Made by a program: the position numbers and the translations under genes
Assembly (NCBI RefSeq): GCF_004193775.1
Contig: NC_041002.1
Span: 16,859,535-16,923,534, forward strand
DNA from: Glycine soja
Taxonomy: Eukaryota; Streptophyta; Magnoliopsida; Fabales; Fabaceae
Reading direction: 5' to 3'
DNA: 64,000 nucleotides
The notes under the pieces: model-generated
What the model saw: the letters and a program-made list of their open reading frames with translations, nothing else
Told to the model about the DNA's origin: nothing
Databases searched by the model: none
Part shown: in pieces, positions 11,422-24,341 of the stretch
Numbering within the stretch: position 1 is the first letter of the stretch
How the letters are laid out: each line of letters begins with the position of its first letter

Positions 11422-12818
11422 TTCCCTCCGCCTTGAAAAGGATTTGACCTCGAATCCCGAGGTTCTTGAAACTCTGGGCTTTTCTCCTCAACACCTATAA
11501 AAAGAACAAAAACATATGTATTAGTGGTGTTTGGTATGTTGAAGTAAGGTAAGGTCGAAAAACCCATTTCCTGGGCATCTTCCCATGAAGGAACATGGTT
11601 CCTCACCAACTCAATGAGTGGTGCTACAAGTATAGAAAAATATGGGACAAACATTTTGTAAAAGTTTGTTAAGTCATGGAAGCCCCAAATTTTTATTATA
11701 CTTGGTGGTGTGGGCACTCAGGAATGACCGTTATTCTATTAGGGTTCATGGGATCCCCTTGATCACTATTTCAAAAATTAAGAAAAGTAATGCAATAAAA
11801 CATACCTTTTTTTGTATTTTCATTTTGATTATTATGACAAACCTAGGGTGTCCCATATGAGTACCTAAAACCTACCTAATGAGTCCCTATGCACACAAAT
11901 CATGAAGATGTTGGGTGCATGAGTGATTTTACAAAAGAGGGTTGCACCACTCAAAACATTCATCATACCACCTATTTAGGGATTTGGTGCCAAATAATAC
12001 CTATTTTGGGCGCCAACAAAGCATAACGATTTAAGATCTTGCGAACCAAACCCTCATCCAACAACTCCTTTACTTGAGGAATAAACTCAAGCCGAAGAGT
12101 TGTGGCAATGCTAACAAGTGTCTTTTTACAAAGGAGAAAATGTGGATGTTGTCTAAGAGGGGAAATTTATTTAATATTTGTCTTTATTTCAAAATGCCTT
12201 TCCTTCTTAGCTAACCTCTTGGAGGAGGCACTTACCTCCTTATACTTGTCCTTAACCATTAAAGGTTGTCCTTCTTCTTGGGAGTAGATCTCTTCACTAG
12301 ATTCTTCCCCTTTTGCTTCTTCACTTTCACTAGAGGAAGGTGAAGTAGTAGCCTCATCTTGGCTACTATAAATGTCTTTACCCCTCATAATCATGGTTTT
12401 CTTGGTGGGGCATTGAGAAGTAATGTGTCCTCTTCCAAGACATTTAAAGCACTTTATGGAGCTGGTCTTTTCTTGCATACTAGCCTTAAGGGGTTGCTTT
12501 TCTATTGTCTTCCCCTTATCATCTTTGGGCTTAGAAGGTGTCACCCTAAGATGCCTTGACCTTGGTCTTTCTTTGGATAAGAGTGAGAGCCATAAGATTT
12601 TGAAGTAGACTTCCTTTTAAGTTGTTGCTCTACCCTTATTTCCCAATCTAAGTTAGCCTCTACATTGTCCTTTCCATGGAAGTATGGAAGGATAATGTTA
12701 GCCTCTTGAGGCTTTCTTTCCTTTTCTCTCCTATGGAAGTGAGGTCTAAGATGTGACCTATGTCTTCCTTCATAATTGTCACGAAGTTCTTCACTTAGGC
12801 TTTTGCAAGAGTTATGAC
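11422..12818 (-). pseudogene. K3 gag/pol remnant, first part (minus strand)
   Basis: On the minus strand this gives gag from SHSYPK-like sequence to the CCHC knuckle (about 12408-12452, CFKCLGRGH), the SSEEIYSQEEGQ linker, the same RT scraps as K1 and K2, and the RNase H start. Several stops and shifts are present. The gag is split by solo LTR I1 at 12819; it resumes at 14410. Confidence 0.8.
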
Positions 12819-14409
12819 TGTTAGATCAAGTAGCCTTAGAATAATTAAGAAGGGAGGGTTGAATTAATTATTAATGTGTCTTGACTAATTAAAAATTATC
12901 CTTCTTAATATTACTAGATTCAATTAGGCTTTTACTACTAAGTTAAGAAAGTAAAGAACAGAAACAATAACTTTACCAAAAGTAAAAGCGGCAATTAAAA
13001 GCACACAATGAAAATTAAAGAGTGTAGGGAAGAAGAAGACAAACACAAGATTTATACTGGTTCGGCCACAACCCGTGCCTACATCCAATCCCCAAGCAAC
13101 GAACGGTTCTTGAGATTTCTTTCGACCTTGTAAAATCCTTTACCAGTCAAAGATCCACAAAGGATGTACCCTCCCTTGTTCTCTTTGAACAACCAAGATG
13201 TACCCTCCACTTGAACTGATCCACAAGAGATGTACCCTCTCTTGTTCTGAGTATAACAACCCAAGTAGATGTACCCTCTACTTGTGCCACAAAGGACATA
13301 CCCTCCAATGTGTTAGGACAAAGAATTCTCAGGCGGGTAGTACTTTGAAATCTTTTGTTTAAGGGGAAGGGAAGAATCGAACGAATTCTCAGGCGATTAG
13401 TCCTTTGAATTCTCTTGGAAGAGGGAGAAGGGAGACACAAAAGAACTCAAGTGGTTAGTCCTTCGATTCTTTTGGCAAGAGGGAGAAGGAATGAAGAAAA
13501 AAAATAGCACAAGTTTTTGGTCAATGAACTTTTCTTGAAAGAGAAAGTATTGAACAAAAACTTTTAGAAAGATGAAGAGAAATGAATCAGAAAGTTATGC
13601 AAAAAAACGTTATATGAAATTCATGCCATGGTCACATATTTATAATCATTTGATGACTCAAGTTAAAGTTCGTGACTCTTTGGCAATTTCTTTAAAACTA
13701 GTCACCTTTTAAAAATTGTGACTCTTTTGAAAATTAGTCACTTAAAAAGTTGTGACTTTTGAAAAAATCTTCAGAAACAAGTCACTTTAAGAATTGTGAC
13801 TTTTGGAAATTTATTTTTTGAAATTAGTCATTGGTAATCGATTACCATTATAGTGTAATCAATTACACATCAAAAGATGTGACTCTTCATGTTTAAATTT
13901 GAAAGTCAAAATGTTTAGAAACACGGGTAATCGATTACAAGTATTGTGTAATCAATTACACAAGTTTAAAATGATTTGAAATTTTTTTATCACTAGTTGT
14001 GACTTGAAATTTGAAATCTAACGTTTTAAAACATTGGTAATCGATTACATGATTATGGTAATCAATTACAACTTTGTAAATCAGTTTTGAAAACAATGCT
14101 GGCTACTGGTAATCGATTACTACCTTCTGGTAATCGTTTATCAGAGAGTAAAACTCTTTGGTAAAAGATTTTTGTGAAAAATTCTTGTGCTACTCAATGC
14201 TTTGAAAAACTTTTTTAGTACTTATCTTGATAGAGTATTCTCTTGATTCTTGAATCTTGATCCTGATTATTCTTGAATCTTGATTCTTGAAACTTGATTA
14301 TTCTTGAATCTTGATTCTTGAAGCTTTTTGACTCCTGATTCTTTGGAACTTGCTTAACTCTTGATTCTTTGGCATCATCAAAATAATCTTGGAAGACATT
14401 GCTTCCACA
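12819..14409 (-). mobile_element. Solo LTR I1 (TSD atgac)
   Basis: This 1591-bp LTR (TGTTAGATCAAG...CTTCCACA on the plus strand) is flanked by the 5-bp duplication atgac (12814-12818 and 14410-14414) inside the K3 gag. No internal region or second LTR is present, so it is a solo LTR left by LTR-LTR recombination. Orientation is inferred from a TATA-like tataaatc on the minus strand near 13054. It carries imperfect repeats of a gatgtaccctcc... unit at 13140-13310, acgaattctcaggcg.. units at 13320-13490, and several GTAATCGATTAC palindromes (13840-14140). It is related to I2 (22375-23954) over most of its length and to I3 (31513-32250) at both ends. Confidence 0.9.
13830..14150. repeat. GTAATCGATTAC palindrome cluster in I1
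   Basis: At least five copies of ggtaatcgattac or close variants (gtgtaatcaattaca) occur here, separated by 25-70 bp. The core GTAATCGATTAC is a perfect 12-bp palindrome. The same motif is found in I2, I3 and around the copia element at 43250-43740 and 49855-50040. Confidence 0.8.
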
Positions 14410-14921
14410 ATGACTACTATAGGAGGCATGCTTTTCTTTTCTTAACTCTTTTAGTATTTTCCTTTTTTCTTCTTCCCTTATTGTCCCCTCTCATCTTGAT
14501 TTATTCCTACCCTCTCTTTTCCTTTTTCTTTCCTTTCTAGTTTTTCTTTCCATAACTTGAGGGAACTCAACTCATCTAAGATTCTAGATAGAGGATCCCT
14601 ATGACTAGTACCCTTACCATTAACACTAGATGAATGATGACTCATCTAAGATTCTAGATAGAGGGTCCTAAAATCAACACAAAAACATGATTCAAGAGTA
14701 GATCTATAAAATTTGAACCATAGAAATGCAAGAACAAGTGTAGATCTAAGATTTAATTGGTTTATTTTTTTGAATCTACTCTAAAAAGCACCAAACCACA
14801 AGACAATGGAAGATATACATGGAGAATAAGATTAAGAACAAGGAATTAAAGTGAATTGACCAAACAAAAAGATAGAGGAAGCAAAAGAACATCACCTAGA
14901 CGAAGATTCTCTAATACCACA
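14410..14921 (-). mobile_element. K3 gag start and leader (minus strand)
   Basis: This continues K3 beyond solo LTR I1. It holds the basic gag N-terminus and the SHHSSSVNG region (about 14540-14650), with a roughly 70-bp duplication of ctcatctaagattctagatagagg. The leader follows, and a decayed primer site (minus-strand TGGTATTAGAGA) at 14908-14919. No intact gene remains. Confidence 0.75.
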
Positions 14922-15899
14922 TGATGTAGCTCCTTGTGGAGCTTGTAGGCCTTGGATCTTCTTCATCAATGGAGTCCTTTGCTTCTTGAAGTTCAATGGC
15001 AGCGGAAGGGAGAAGGAAGAAATATGATTGGAGATGCCACTTCAAGGAGAAAATGAGTCAAGAAGAAGCTCACCACCATAGGAAGCAATGGATAAGAGCT
15101 TGAAGGTAGGATAAGATGAATGGAGGGAGAAGGAGAGAAGGAGCACAAAATTTTGTGCCGCTAAAGAAGTCAGAACTTTGAAGTTTAATTCTCAAATGAT
15201 AAAAGTTGAAAAAATGCATACACATGACTTCTATTTATAGCCTAAGTGTCACACAAAATTGAAGGGAAATTTGAATTTCTATTCAAATTTCACTTGAATT
15301 TGAAATTGAATTTGTGGAGCCAAAAATTCACTAATTATGATTAGTGAATTTCAGTTATGGTTCAGCCCACTAATCCAAGATCAAGTCCAAGATTCTCCAC
15401 TAAGTGTGCTTAGGTGTCATGAGGCATGTAAAGCATGAAGGACATGCACAAAGTGTGACTATATGATGTGGCAATAGGGTGTAGCAAGCAAATGCTCACC
15501 TCCCCCTCTAAAATTAAATTGGATTAGGTTTCTCCCAATTCAATTAAATTTATTTCCCAACACACACATCAAATATTCACTTAATGCATGTGAAATTACA
15601 AAACTACCCCTAATACAAAAACTAGTCTAGGTGCCCTAAAATACAAGGGCTGAAAAATTCTCCATTTCTAGGGTACCCTACCTACATTATGGAGCCCTAA
15701 ATACAAGGATAAAAAATAATGAAATCCTAATCCAATATGTACAAAGATAAGTGGATCTAACCTCGGCCTATGGGCTCAAAAATCTACCCTGAGGTTCATG
15801 AGAACCCTAGGACCTTCTTCAGCAGCTCTAGCCCAATCCTCTTGGAGCCTCTTGCTCATGGCTCTGGTAACTAGTCCCTTCCTAGGGACGATTGCATCA
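14922..15899 (-). mobile_element. K3 5' LTR, minus strand
   Basis: This 978-bp LTR runs TGATGTAGCTCC...GATTGCATCA with a minus-strand TATA box at 15232-15239. Its outer edge at 15899 abuts the gag start of the minus-strand Tat/Ogre fragment, so K3 was inserted into, or recombined with, that gag. Confidence 0.85.
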
Positions 15900-16062
15900 T
15901 AGGGTCTGCCTTGGCGGCTGCGCTAGCGGTGAAAGTCGTGGCCACGTTGCTTTCCATCAGTCTTTTCATGCTTAGCATGGCTTCCATCATGGAAGCCATT
16001 TGGTCTGTCAAGGCCACCATATCGACCTTCATCTATTCTTACACCTCGTCTATGTTACCCAT
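15900..16062 (-). pseudogene. Start of Tat/Ogre-type gag, minus strand (fragment)
   Basis: On the minus strand the reading MGN-DE.., then DQMASMMEAMLSMKRLMES, is the N-terminus of the same gag as at 29425 and 54467 (KADMEAMKEQMATMMEAMMSMK; KADLSALKDQMAS). A stop (taa) follows early. It is cut by the K3 LTR at 15899 and by solo LTR E1 at 16063, whose target duplication cccat overlaps the gag ATG. Confidence 0.8.
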
Positions 16063-17421
<1,359 letters not shown>

Positions 17422-17426
17422 CCCAT

Positions 17427-17631
17427 GACTCTAGTTTTAGACCAGGTGTTATAGGGGTGCCTTAGAGTGCGTTTAGTTATGGTGTTGCTTCCTAAAGGAA
17501 CAAAATGCGGTGTGTAATGCGAAAAAGAAACTAAACATGAATGCATGCTAAAGATAACTTTTCGAAGAATTGGATTCACATAGTTTTCAAGTAAGCACAT
17601 AGGATTAAATCAAAGCAACAATACAATTGCC
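17427..17631 (-). mobile_element. ORF1-gag spacer of the minus-strand Tat/Ogre fragment
   Basis: This is the non-coding spacer between ORF1 and gag. It shares aaggcacccctataacac with the same spacer of element D (54434-54453). The gag start lies beyond solo LTR E1. Confidence 0.75.
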
Positions 17632-19514
17632 TTAGCGGCTCCTAATTATGTGGGCCATCAGATCAATCATGTGTTGGCAATAATTGAGGAGCCTGTGAAC
17701 CTCCTCGGGAGCCGAGTACACATCCGCCATTGCCTTGGCCTTGGCTAGTAGTCAGGGAAGCTCTTGACTCCCATTCAAAGTAAAGGCGAACCTGTCCATC
17801 CACATCATTGCTTCTCTGTGCAATGAATCGATCACCCTTTCCCCTGCCTCCCTTTCCGCTTGCACGACTGATACCTTGGCGTACTCGTCCTCTATCCTTT
17901 GCGCATGAGTCACTACTAGGCTTAGTTTTTCCTTGTACAGGTCGATGATGGCCCACATATTTCCTTCGGTCTTGCTCAACTGCTCGGACAAGCTTCTTTT
18001 TTACCTATGGCAAGCCTTTAACTCGTCTTTCAAGATCATGCCTTCGACCCACGATTGATCCCTTTCGGCAATTTAGAGCTTAAGCTCACTGTTGCTATCC
18101 CATAAAGCTCTTCAGAACTTGTTCCGGCCATGTTCTTCCTTACGGGCCCTCTTGGTTTCTCATTCCAAGGCTTCGGTGGTGGCCATATTGACATCCCTTA
18201 GTTCATCGTACTCTTTCCGGAATTTGATGGCCGTTGACTTGAACTTCTCTTTGATTGCTTGGGCTCTTTCAAGTTCCGCCTTTAGGGTTTGCACTTCCTC
18301 ACTTTCCTCCGGAGTTTCAACCTCTTCCTCTCTTGCAGCCTAACCTTGGGAGCCAATTCAACTCTTGTGTCCGGACTCTCAACCACATATGATAGCCATC
18401 GACGATCCTATTACTACTTCCCCAAAGCTCTTTATATTACCTTTGCACTGCATCTCATGCCTTGCGGACCCCTTGAAGTACCCTCGTATTGGGGTCACTG
18501 AAACCCCGCGCGATGAAAGGCTTGATGCTTTCCTTCGACGGTGCTCCTCTCATGGGGTAGCCAAGCTGTCTTATCGCGAGGACGGGATTATAATTAATAC
18601 AATCCCTTGTTCCCATCAAGGGAACATTTGGAAATCCTTCACATGAGGACAAAACCCCGGCTCTTCCTTCCTTCCAACGGGGAACCAATTAATGGATGCC
18701 CCTACCACACTAGCCAAGAGTTGCTCCAAGTTTGCCTTTCCTTTCTTGGCGTATAAGCAGTGACCTTGCAGTGGATAGGCGGGCCTACTTTCTTGGCGAA
18801 AAAGGTGCTAGACAAGCCACACATAGAGATCCGGTGTACAACAAACAATTCTTGCGCTGCTCTTTTCGCATCTTCGGTCGAACGTGTCATAAAAATCGGC
18901 CAAAATAGCAATGACCGAGCTTTCCTTGCTATGGTGATAAGCAAGGAAAGCATTAATCGCTGCTAGGTCCACTAACCCCTCCACATTTGGAAAGAGGATG
19001 ACTCCAAATATCAACAGTGCCAAGATGTCAATAAACGAAGCCCATTCCCCTTGATCTGCCAATGTCTTCGCCTTTTCCTCCAAACGCTTCCTTGGTATTT
19101 TGACTAACCCGTTCCTATTTTGCTTCACATGGTCCAACTCTTGTACCAAGATTTTAACTACCTTGGCTACTCTTGCCATGGAGGGGTAGAACCCCGAAAA
19201 GAGAGATATGGCTTTCTTCCTCCCAGCGGACATCCCAGGATCTCTTCAAATTCTTCCACAGTCGGTACAAGTTGGAAGTCCCCAAACGTGAAGCACCTTA
19301 GGGGCTGATCATAATACTAAGGAAGGGATGCAATTGCTTCCACAGAGACTTCTACCGTAGCTAGGTCCCAAATCTTCCCATATGTCTTACGGAAGGCTTG
19401 ACATTGGAATTGACCCATCAATTTCCCCAGTTCTCGCAAAGTGGCGACCTCTAAGCTTTTGATTTTGACTTGATGGAACCTTTTCTTAATTAGAGGTGTT
19501 TGATTTGATCCCAT
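17632..19514 (-). pseudogene. Tat/Ogre-type ORF1, minus strand, decayed
   Basis: On the minus strand ORF1 starts MGSNQTPLIKKRF at 19514 and ends at a taa at 17632-17634, near the length of ORF1 in element D (52360-54228). Conserved blocks are LRELGKLMGQ, RCFTFGDFQLVPTVEEF, ILGCPLGGRKPYLFSGFYPS, LALLIFGVILFPNVEGLVD and FDRRCEKSSARIVCC, followed by a charged region that is a long coiled coil in D. A stop occurs at about 19317 and several shifts break the second half. ORF1 upstream of gag is a hallmark of Ogre-type elements; its function is unknown. Confidence 0.85.
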
Positions 19515-20320
19515 GTTTACTAGAATGAAAAGTTATGTTTGAATCAATACTCTGATATCCTATCATGGAGGAAATAGGATGAATGCATGAAGGAATGCTT
19601 ATGCTATGCATGACACAAATGCCTTTTACGGATACGAGAGCCCGAAAGATCATCTTTTCTTACTTGCAACATTTGGCAGCATGGTGCCCTATGTATGCAT
19701 TTAAGAAGGTGATACGGACCTTCCAACTTCCCGTGAGAAAATTACGAGACCAAATGCAACGCATGCGTGATGATGCAATATAGACATAAACACGTAAAAG
19801 CGCATGGTTGATAGCACAAACAAGGAACGTACAAGTATGGCAATATCATCAAACAAACATACAGCAGAGATGCACATGAGCATGACATTAAAAAGATATG
19901 CATGGCAGTGTTAAGGAAAACAAACACGCAGCATGTCCACTTCATGCCCCTATTCCAGGATCCTAAATGGGAGGAACTAAAAGGCATTTAGTGATGATTC
20001 CCAAGGTGGTTGTATCTAGCTTTCAATGGTTTCTAGAGATATCATTCCCTTTGATATCAACATTGTGGCGGTAGGTACTACCAACGACAACATATTATCA
20101 AAGAGAAAAACTCTAGATGAGGCTTCACTGTCATCAAGCAAGTCGGAGACTTAGCATGACCATAGATTCACCTCCGCTTCCTATGTTCCCACGGACCCGG
20201 GTACAAGGCCCTTAACAACTCACCGTGTGTGCGAAAAAGTGTAGGTGTTTGTGTACATCAAATGAATAAATATTTATCTCATGCATACATTAAAGCAAAA
20301 ATACACTAAAAACATCAGAG
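19515..20320 (-). mobile_element. 5' leader of the minus-strand Tat/Ogre fragment
   Basis: In reverse this matches the leader of element C (26560-27250): aggtctccgacttgcttgat, the ctagagcttttctc part, and the gggctctcgtatccgtaaaa part. It is non-coding. The 5' LTR and primer site are not present; the match stops at about 20320. Confidence 0.75.
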
Positions 20321-20754
20321 TTATATACAAGACCCAACGCCTTTAGATAATCTTGAGCCTTCGACATAGAACACAGGAACATCCTTAATTAGAGAAGCAT
20401 CTTTAATTGCATCAACTTGTTCAGTAGGAAGACCCAACGCCTTTAGATAATCTGTTTTTCACACTTACTTGCTCGCGTTTATTGTTTTCATTAGGATAAA
20501 ATACACTTTTACTTCAATTCACACTTATTAATTTTTGTTACAAAATGCCTGATTATTGAACACAACTTTGCTAAATGAACAAGTTCCATGTGTTCGATAC
20601 TCGGATCATTCCGTTTTAATTATTTACTTAGGAACCCGGTGCACATTCCGGTAAACCACTTCCGCGTAAAAAGAGTAATTACAAATTTTGGAAAAAAAGG
20701 AACTGTGGAAGAGGATCAACAAGAGTTTATTATAATTTACGACTTTTGATACCA
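20321..20754. other. Unassigned segment with a 23-bp direct repeat
   Basis: The 23-bp sequence starting gacccaacgcctttag occurs at 20331-20353 and again at 20431-20453. Read on the minus strand, 20453-20331 is open for about 41 codons (DYLKALGLPTEQVDAIKD...). I do not recognise the peptide. The rest is AT-rich. The last 30 bp before 20755 are F-element internal sequence, ending in the minus-strand primer-like site tggtatcaaaag (20743-20754). Confidence 0.5.
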
Positions 20755-22009
20755 TAGTTGGGGTCAGGAAACCTAACTATAGGGATGTATGTTTGTCCCT
20801 GTTGCATGTTGGTTTTCAACAAAAATAATGTTTTTGACTTTTGGGATGCAATATGTCTACTATTGATAAATGACATTATTGTTTTTATTAGACTTGTGTT
20901 GTTTGAAGTCTTGGGGAGTGTGAATCTTAGGCATGAACTATATATGTATTTATATGTGGAATGTGATTTACTGATGATATTAATTGATATGATGGATATC
21001 CCTGGTGGGTAAATAGAGTGGTTAAAGAGTTTTAAGCATCTTTGGAGGGGGGATGACTTAGAATATTTAATTATCCACGATCAGTGCATTGATGGTGCCC
21101 TTGTTTCATACTTCATATTGCATGGAAATAGTATAAAATTTGTCAGTAAGTACTCGTAGTTTCTCATAAGGGGGAATACTTGTACTTGGGGGCATGTCAC
21201 TCGGTTTGGAACTCCCTTGAGACTCAGGCTGATCACCATAGGGGGGAGTTGCATGTGCATGACAAGGGGACCTTGATACTTGCTGCCTAGTTTTCCTAAG
21301 TGAGAGTGTCATGTGGACACACTAAGGCTATTTCCAGATGAATGGTACCATATTGCATTTGAGAGTGGAGGTCAGGTGCATGCATCATACTGAGCATGAT
21401 TGATTGGAATTGTGGATGGATGATGATTACTTGTTGAGTGTATGTTGGACTAATGGATGTTTGTGTATGATTATGGTATTTGTTAATGTTTTCTTTCTAA
21501 TAATGGTTATTATATTTTTGTGTTAATTTCTTTTATAATAAACTCACCCTTGCAATTTCTGTATCGTGTGGTTGGTACCTGTGATGATCGTGAACATTTG
21601 TTCGTGGGAGCAGAAGGACAACAGTAAAGTATGTGAAGTGAGATTCTTTTGTGGAACCACCAAGTCGACGTGATGACGTTGGGATTATTTTGGGAGAGAG
21701 TTGTGTTTTGCTAATCAACTCCTCTGTAGCTGGTTCTATAATTCTTTTTTTTTTTAATTGAGGATGTAACTCAAAGATTTAATTATATGTATGAACTAAT
21801 TTATTTTTCATTATGTGAATGATGTGTACTAAGTTACTATATATATATATATATATGTTCATTTAAGTAATTATGCGTTGTTTGGAGAATGTATATTGTG
21901 AAAAAAATTACTTTCATTTTTCATAAAACATTAATGGAGTTTTCATTTAAAAATTGAAATTTACATGGTTTAGAGTGGTAATATTGTAGCGTCGAGGCGG
22001 GTCGTTACA
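20755..22009 (-). mobile_element. F-type LTR, minus strand
   Basis: This 1255-bp LTR begins TGTAACGACCCG on the minus strand at 22009 and ends ...CCCCAACTA at 20755, next to a degenerate primer site. A TA dinucleotide run lies at 21838-21857. The part at 21000-21330 is repeated in opposite orientation at 22010-22370. Confidence 0.75.
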
Positions 22010-22374
22010 TGTCCACACGACACTCTCACTTTGGAAATGTAGGCAACAAGTGTTGAGGTCACCCTATCATGCACAGGCAACTCCCTCCCCCCCCCCCCCG
22101 CCTGGAGATCAGCCTGAGTCTCAAGGGAGTTCCAAACTGAGTGACATGCCCCCAAGTAGAAGTATTCCCCCTCATGAGAAACTATAAGTACTTACTGACA
22201 AAGTTTATACTATTTCCATCCAATATCAAGTATGAAACATGGGCATCTTAAATGCATTGACCGTTGATAATTAAAGATTCTAAGCCATCCCCCTCCAGAG
22301 ATGCTTAAAACTCTTTAACCACTATATTTCCCCCACAAAGGATATCCAACATGGTCATTGCACCCCCATGTACA
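22010..22374 (+). mobile_element. F-type LTR fragment, plus strand (first part)
   Basis: This is a reversed copy of 21000-21330 (tgtccaca.gacactctcactt through ggatatccaac). It continues, after solo LTR I2, at 23955. A C-run lies at 22087-22100. With 20755-22009 it forms a long imperfect inverted repeat with an inner spacer of about 680 bp. Confidence 0.75.
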
Positions 22375-23954
22375 TGTTGGATCAAGTGGCCTCGGAATAA
22401 TTAAGAAGGCGAGGGGTTGAATTAATTATTAATAAACCTTTACTAATTAAAAATCTATCCTTCTTAATGTTACTAAAATCAATTAGGCTTTTACTATAAT
22501 GTTAAGAAAGTAAAGAACAGATATAGAAACTTAACCAAAAGTAAAAGCGATAATTAAAGTACACAGCGGAAATTAAAAGTGTAGGGAAGAAGAAGACAAA
22601 CACAAGAGTTTTATACTGGTTCGGCAACAAGCCGTGCCTACATCCAGTCCCCAAGCGACCTGCGGTCCTTGAGATTTCTTTTCAACCTTGTAAAATCCTT
22701 TACAAGCAAAGATCCACAAGGGATGTACCCTCCCTTGCTCTCTTTGAACAACCAAGTGGGTGTACCCTCCACTTGAACTGATCCATAAGAGATGTACCCT
22801 CTCTTGTTCTCAGTCACAACAACCCAAGTAGATGTACCCTTTACTTGTACCACAAAGGATGTACCCTCCAATGTGTTAAGACAGAGTTCTCAGGCGGTTA
22901 GTCATTTGAAACTTTGTAAAGGGGAAACAAAAGATATCTCAGGCGGTTAGTCCTTTGAAATCTTTTGTTTAAGGAAAAGGGAAGAATCAAAAGAATTCTC
23001 AAACTATGTCATTTTGAATTCTTTGACAAGGGAGAAGGGAGACACAAAAGAATTTAGGCGGTTAGTCCTTTGTTCTTTTGGAAAAGGGAGAAGAGAGACA
23101 CAAAAAGAATTCAGGCGGTTAGTCCTTGGCGAATTCTTTTTGGCAAAGGGAGAAGAGAATGAAAAAGATATAGCACACTTTTGTTTTCAAGGTTTGGAAA
23201 CCAGAAAGCTTTTGGCAAAGGAAGAAGAAGAAGAAGTTCAAGAAGATGTTCAAAGAGATTCAAAGGTTGTAAAAGAATATATGAAAAAGTTGTAATAATA
23301 ATAATTATTTTTTTCAAATGCAAGTCAAGGTCTTGCTTTTATAGACTCTTCATGTATGGTCAAGAAAACCATTAGAAGAGTTATAACCTTTAGAAAAACC
23401 TGAAAACCATTGGAAGTGTTATATCTCTTGATTTTTATTCAAAACTTGTCACTGGTAATCGATTACCAAAACCATGTAATCGATTACACAAAGCATTTTA
23501 TGAAAAGATATGACTCTTCACAATTGATTTTGAATTTCAACGTTCATATACACTGGTAATCGATTACTAATATCTTGTAATCGATTACACCATTTTGAAA
23601 TCAATTGGAACGTTGCAAATTCAGTTAAAAGCTTTTGAAATCAAACTTTGCCACTAGTAATCGATTACCAGAGAGTAAAAACTCTGGTAACTTAGAAAAT
23701 TTTGAGAAAAACTCTTTTGAAAAGCAAGACTGTGCTATGTTTGTTTTTTTGAAAAAAAACTTTTCAATACTACCCTTGTGAAGTCTTCTTGATTTCTTCT
23801 CTTGAATCTTGAATTCATCTTTTCTTGAATCTTCTTGATTTCTTCTTGTTGACTTAATCATGAAATCATTCTTTGGGCTTTTTTGTCATCATCTTTGTCA
23901 TTATCAAAACTACTTGAATCAACTTGATTCATCATCATGAAGCTTGCTTCTATA
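22375..23954 (-). mobile_element. Solo LTR I2 (TSD gtaca)
   Basis: This 1580-bp LTR (TGTTGGATCAAG...GCTTCTATA on the plus strand) is flanked by gtaca at 22370-22374 and 23955-23959. It aligns with I1, sharing tactggttcggc, gatgtaccctcc units and the GTAATCGATTAC motifs at 23455-23675. The minus strand has a TATA box (tataaaactc) near 22612. Its last base pair has changed from CA to TA. There is no internal region. Confidence 0.9.
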
Positions 23955-24341
23955 GTACATACACAATATACATCATCACAATGACATTTTTAACATCAAC
24001 AAAATGTCATCTCCAGGTCATTGTCAACATCAACATCATCTCATCTCAATGTCATTCTCAACATCAACATTATCTCATCTCAATGTCATTCCAACATCAA
24101 CATCATTTTATCTCAATGTCATTCTCAACATCAACATCATCTCATCTCAATGACATTATCAACAACAACAACATCATCTATATCAACATAATCATTAATA
24201 ACAACATGATCTCGTATCAATATTATCATAAACACCAACATCGTTTGTATCAATTATTATTAATATCATCTTCAATATCAACATCATTCTCTATCAACAT
24301 TATCATAAACATCAACGTCACCTCATATCAATTAATGTCAT
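23955..24341 (+). repeat. CATCAACATCAT-type minisatellite inside the F LTR
   Basis: Imperfect units of about 33 bp (acatcaacatcatctcatctcaatgtcattctca) are repeated about six times at 23990-24160 and decay into looser atcaacat repeats up to 24330. The related F LTR at 20755-22009 lacks them, so they expanded here. Element C inserted at its end, duplicating gtcat (24337-24341). Confidence 0.75.

Noticed and set aside
10452..15899. K3 as a simple complete insertion
   Set aside because: LTRs are present at both ends, but the flanks (gatca and taggg) do not match and the left LTR also borders K2.
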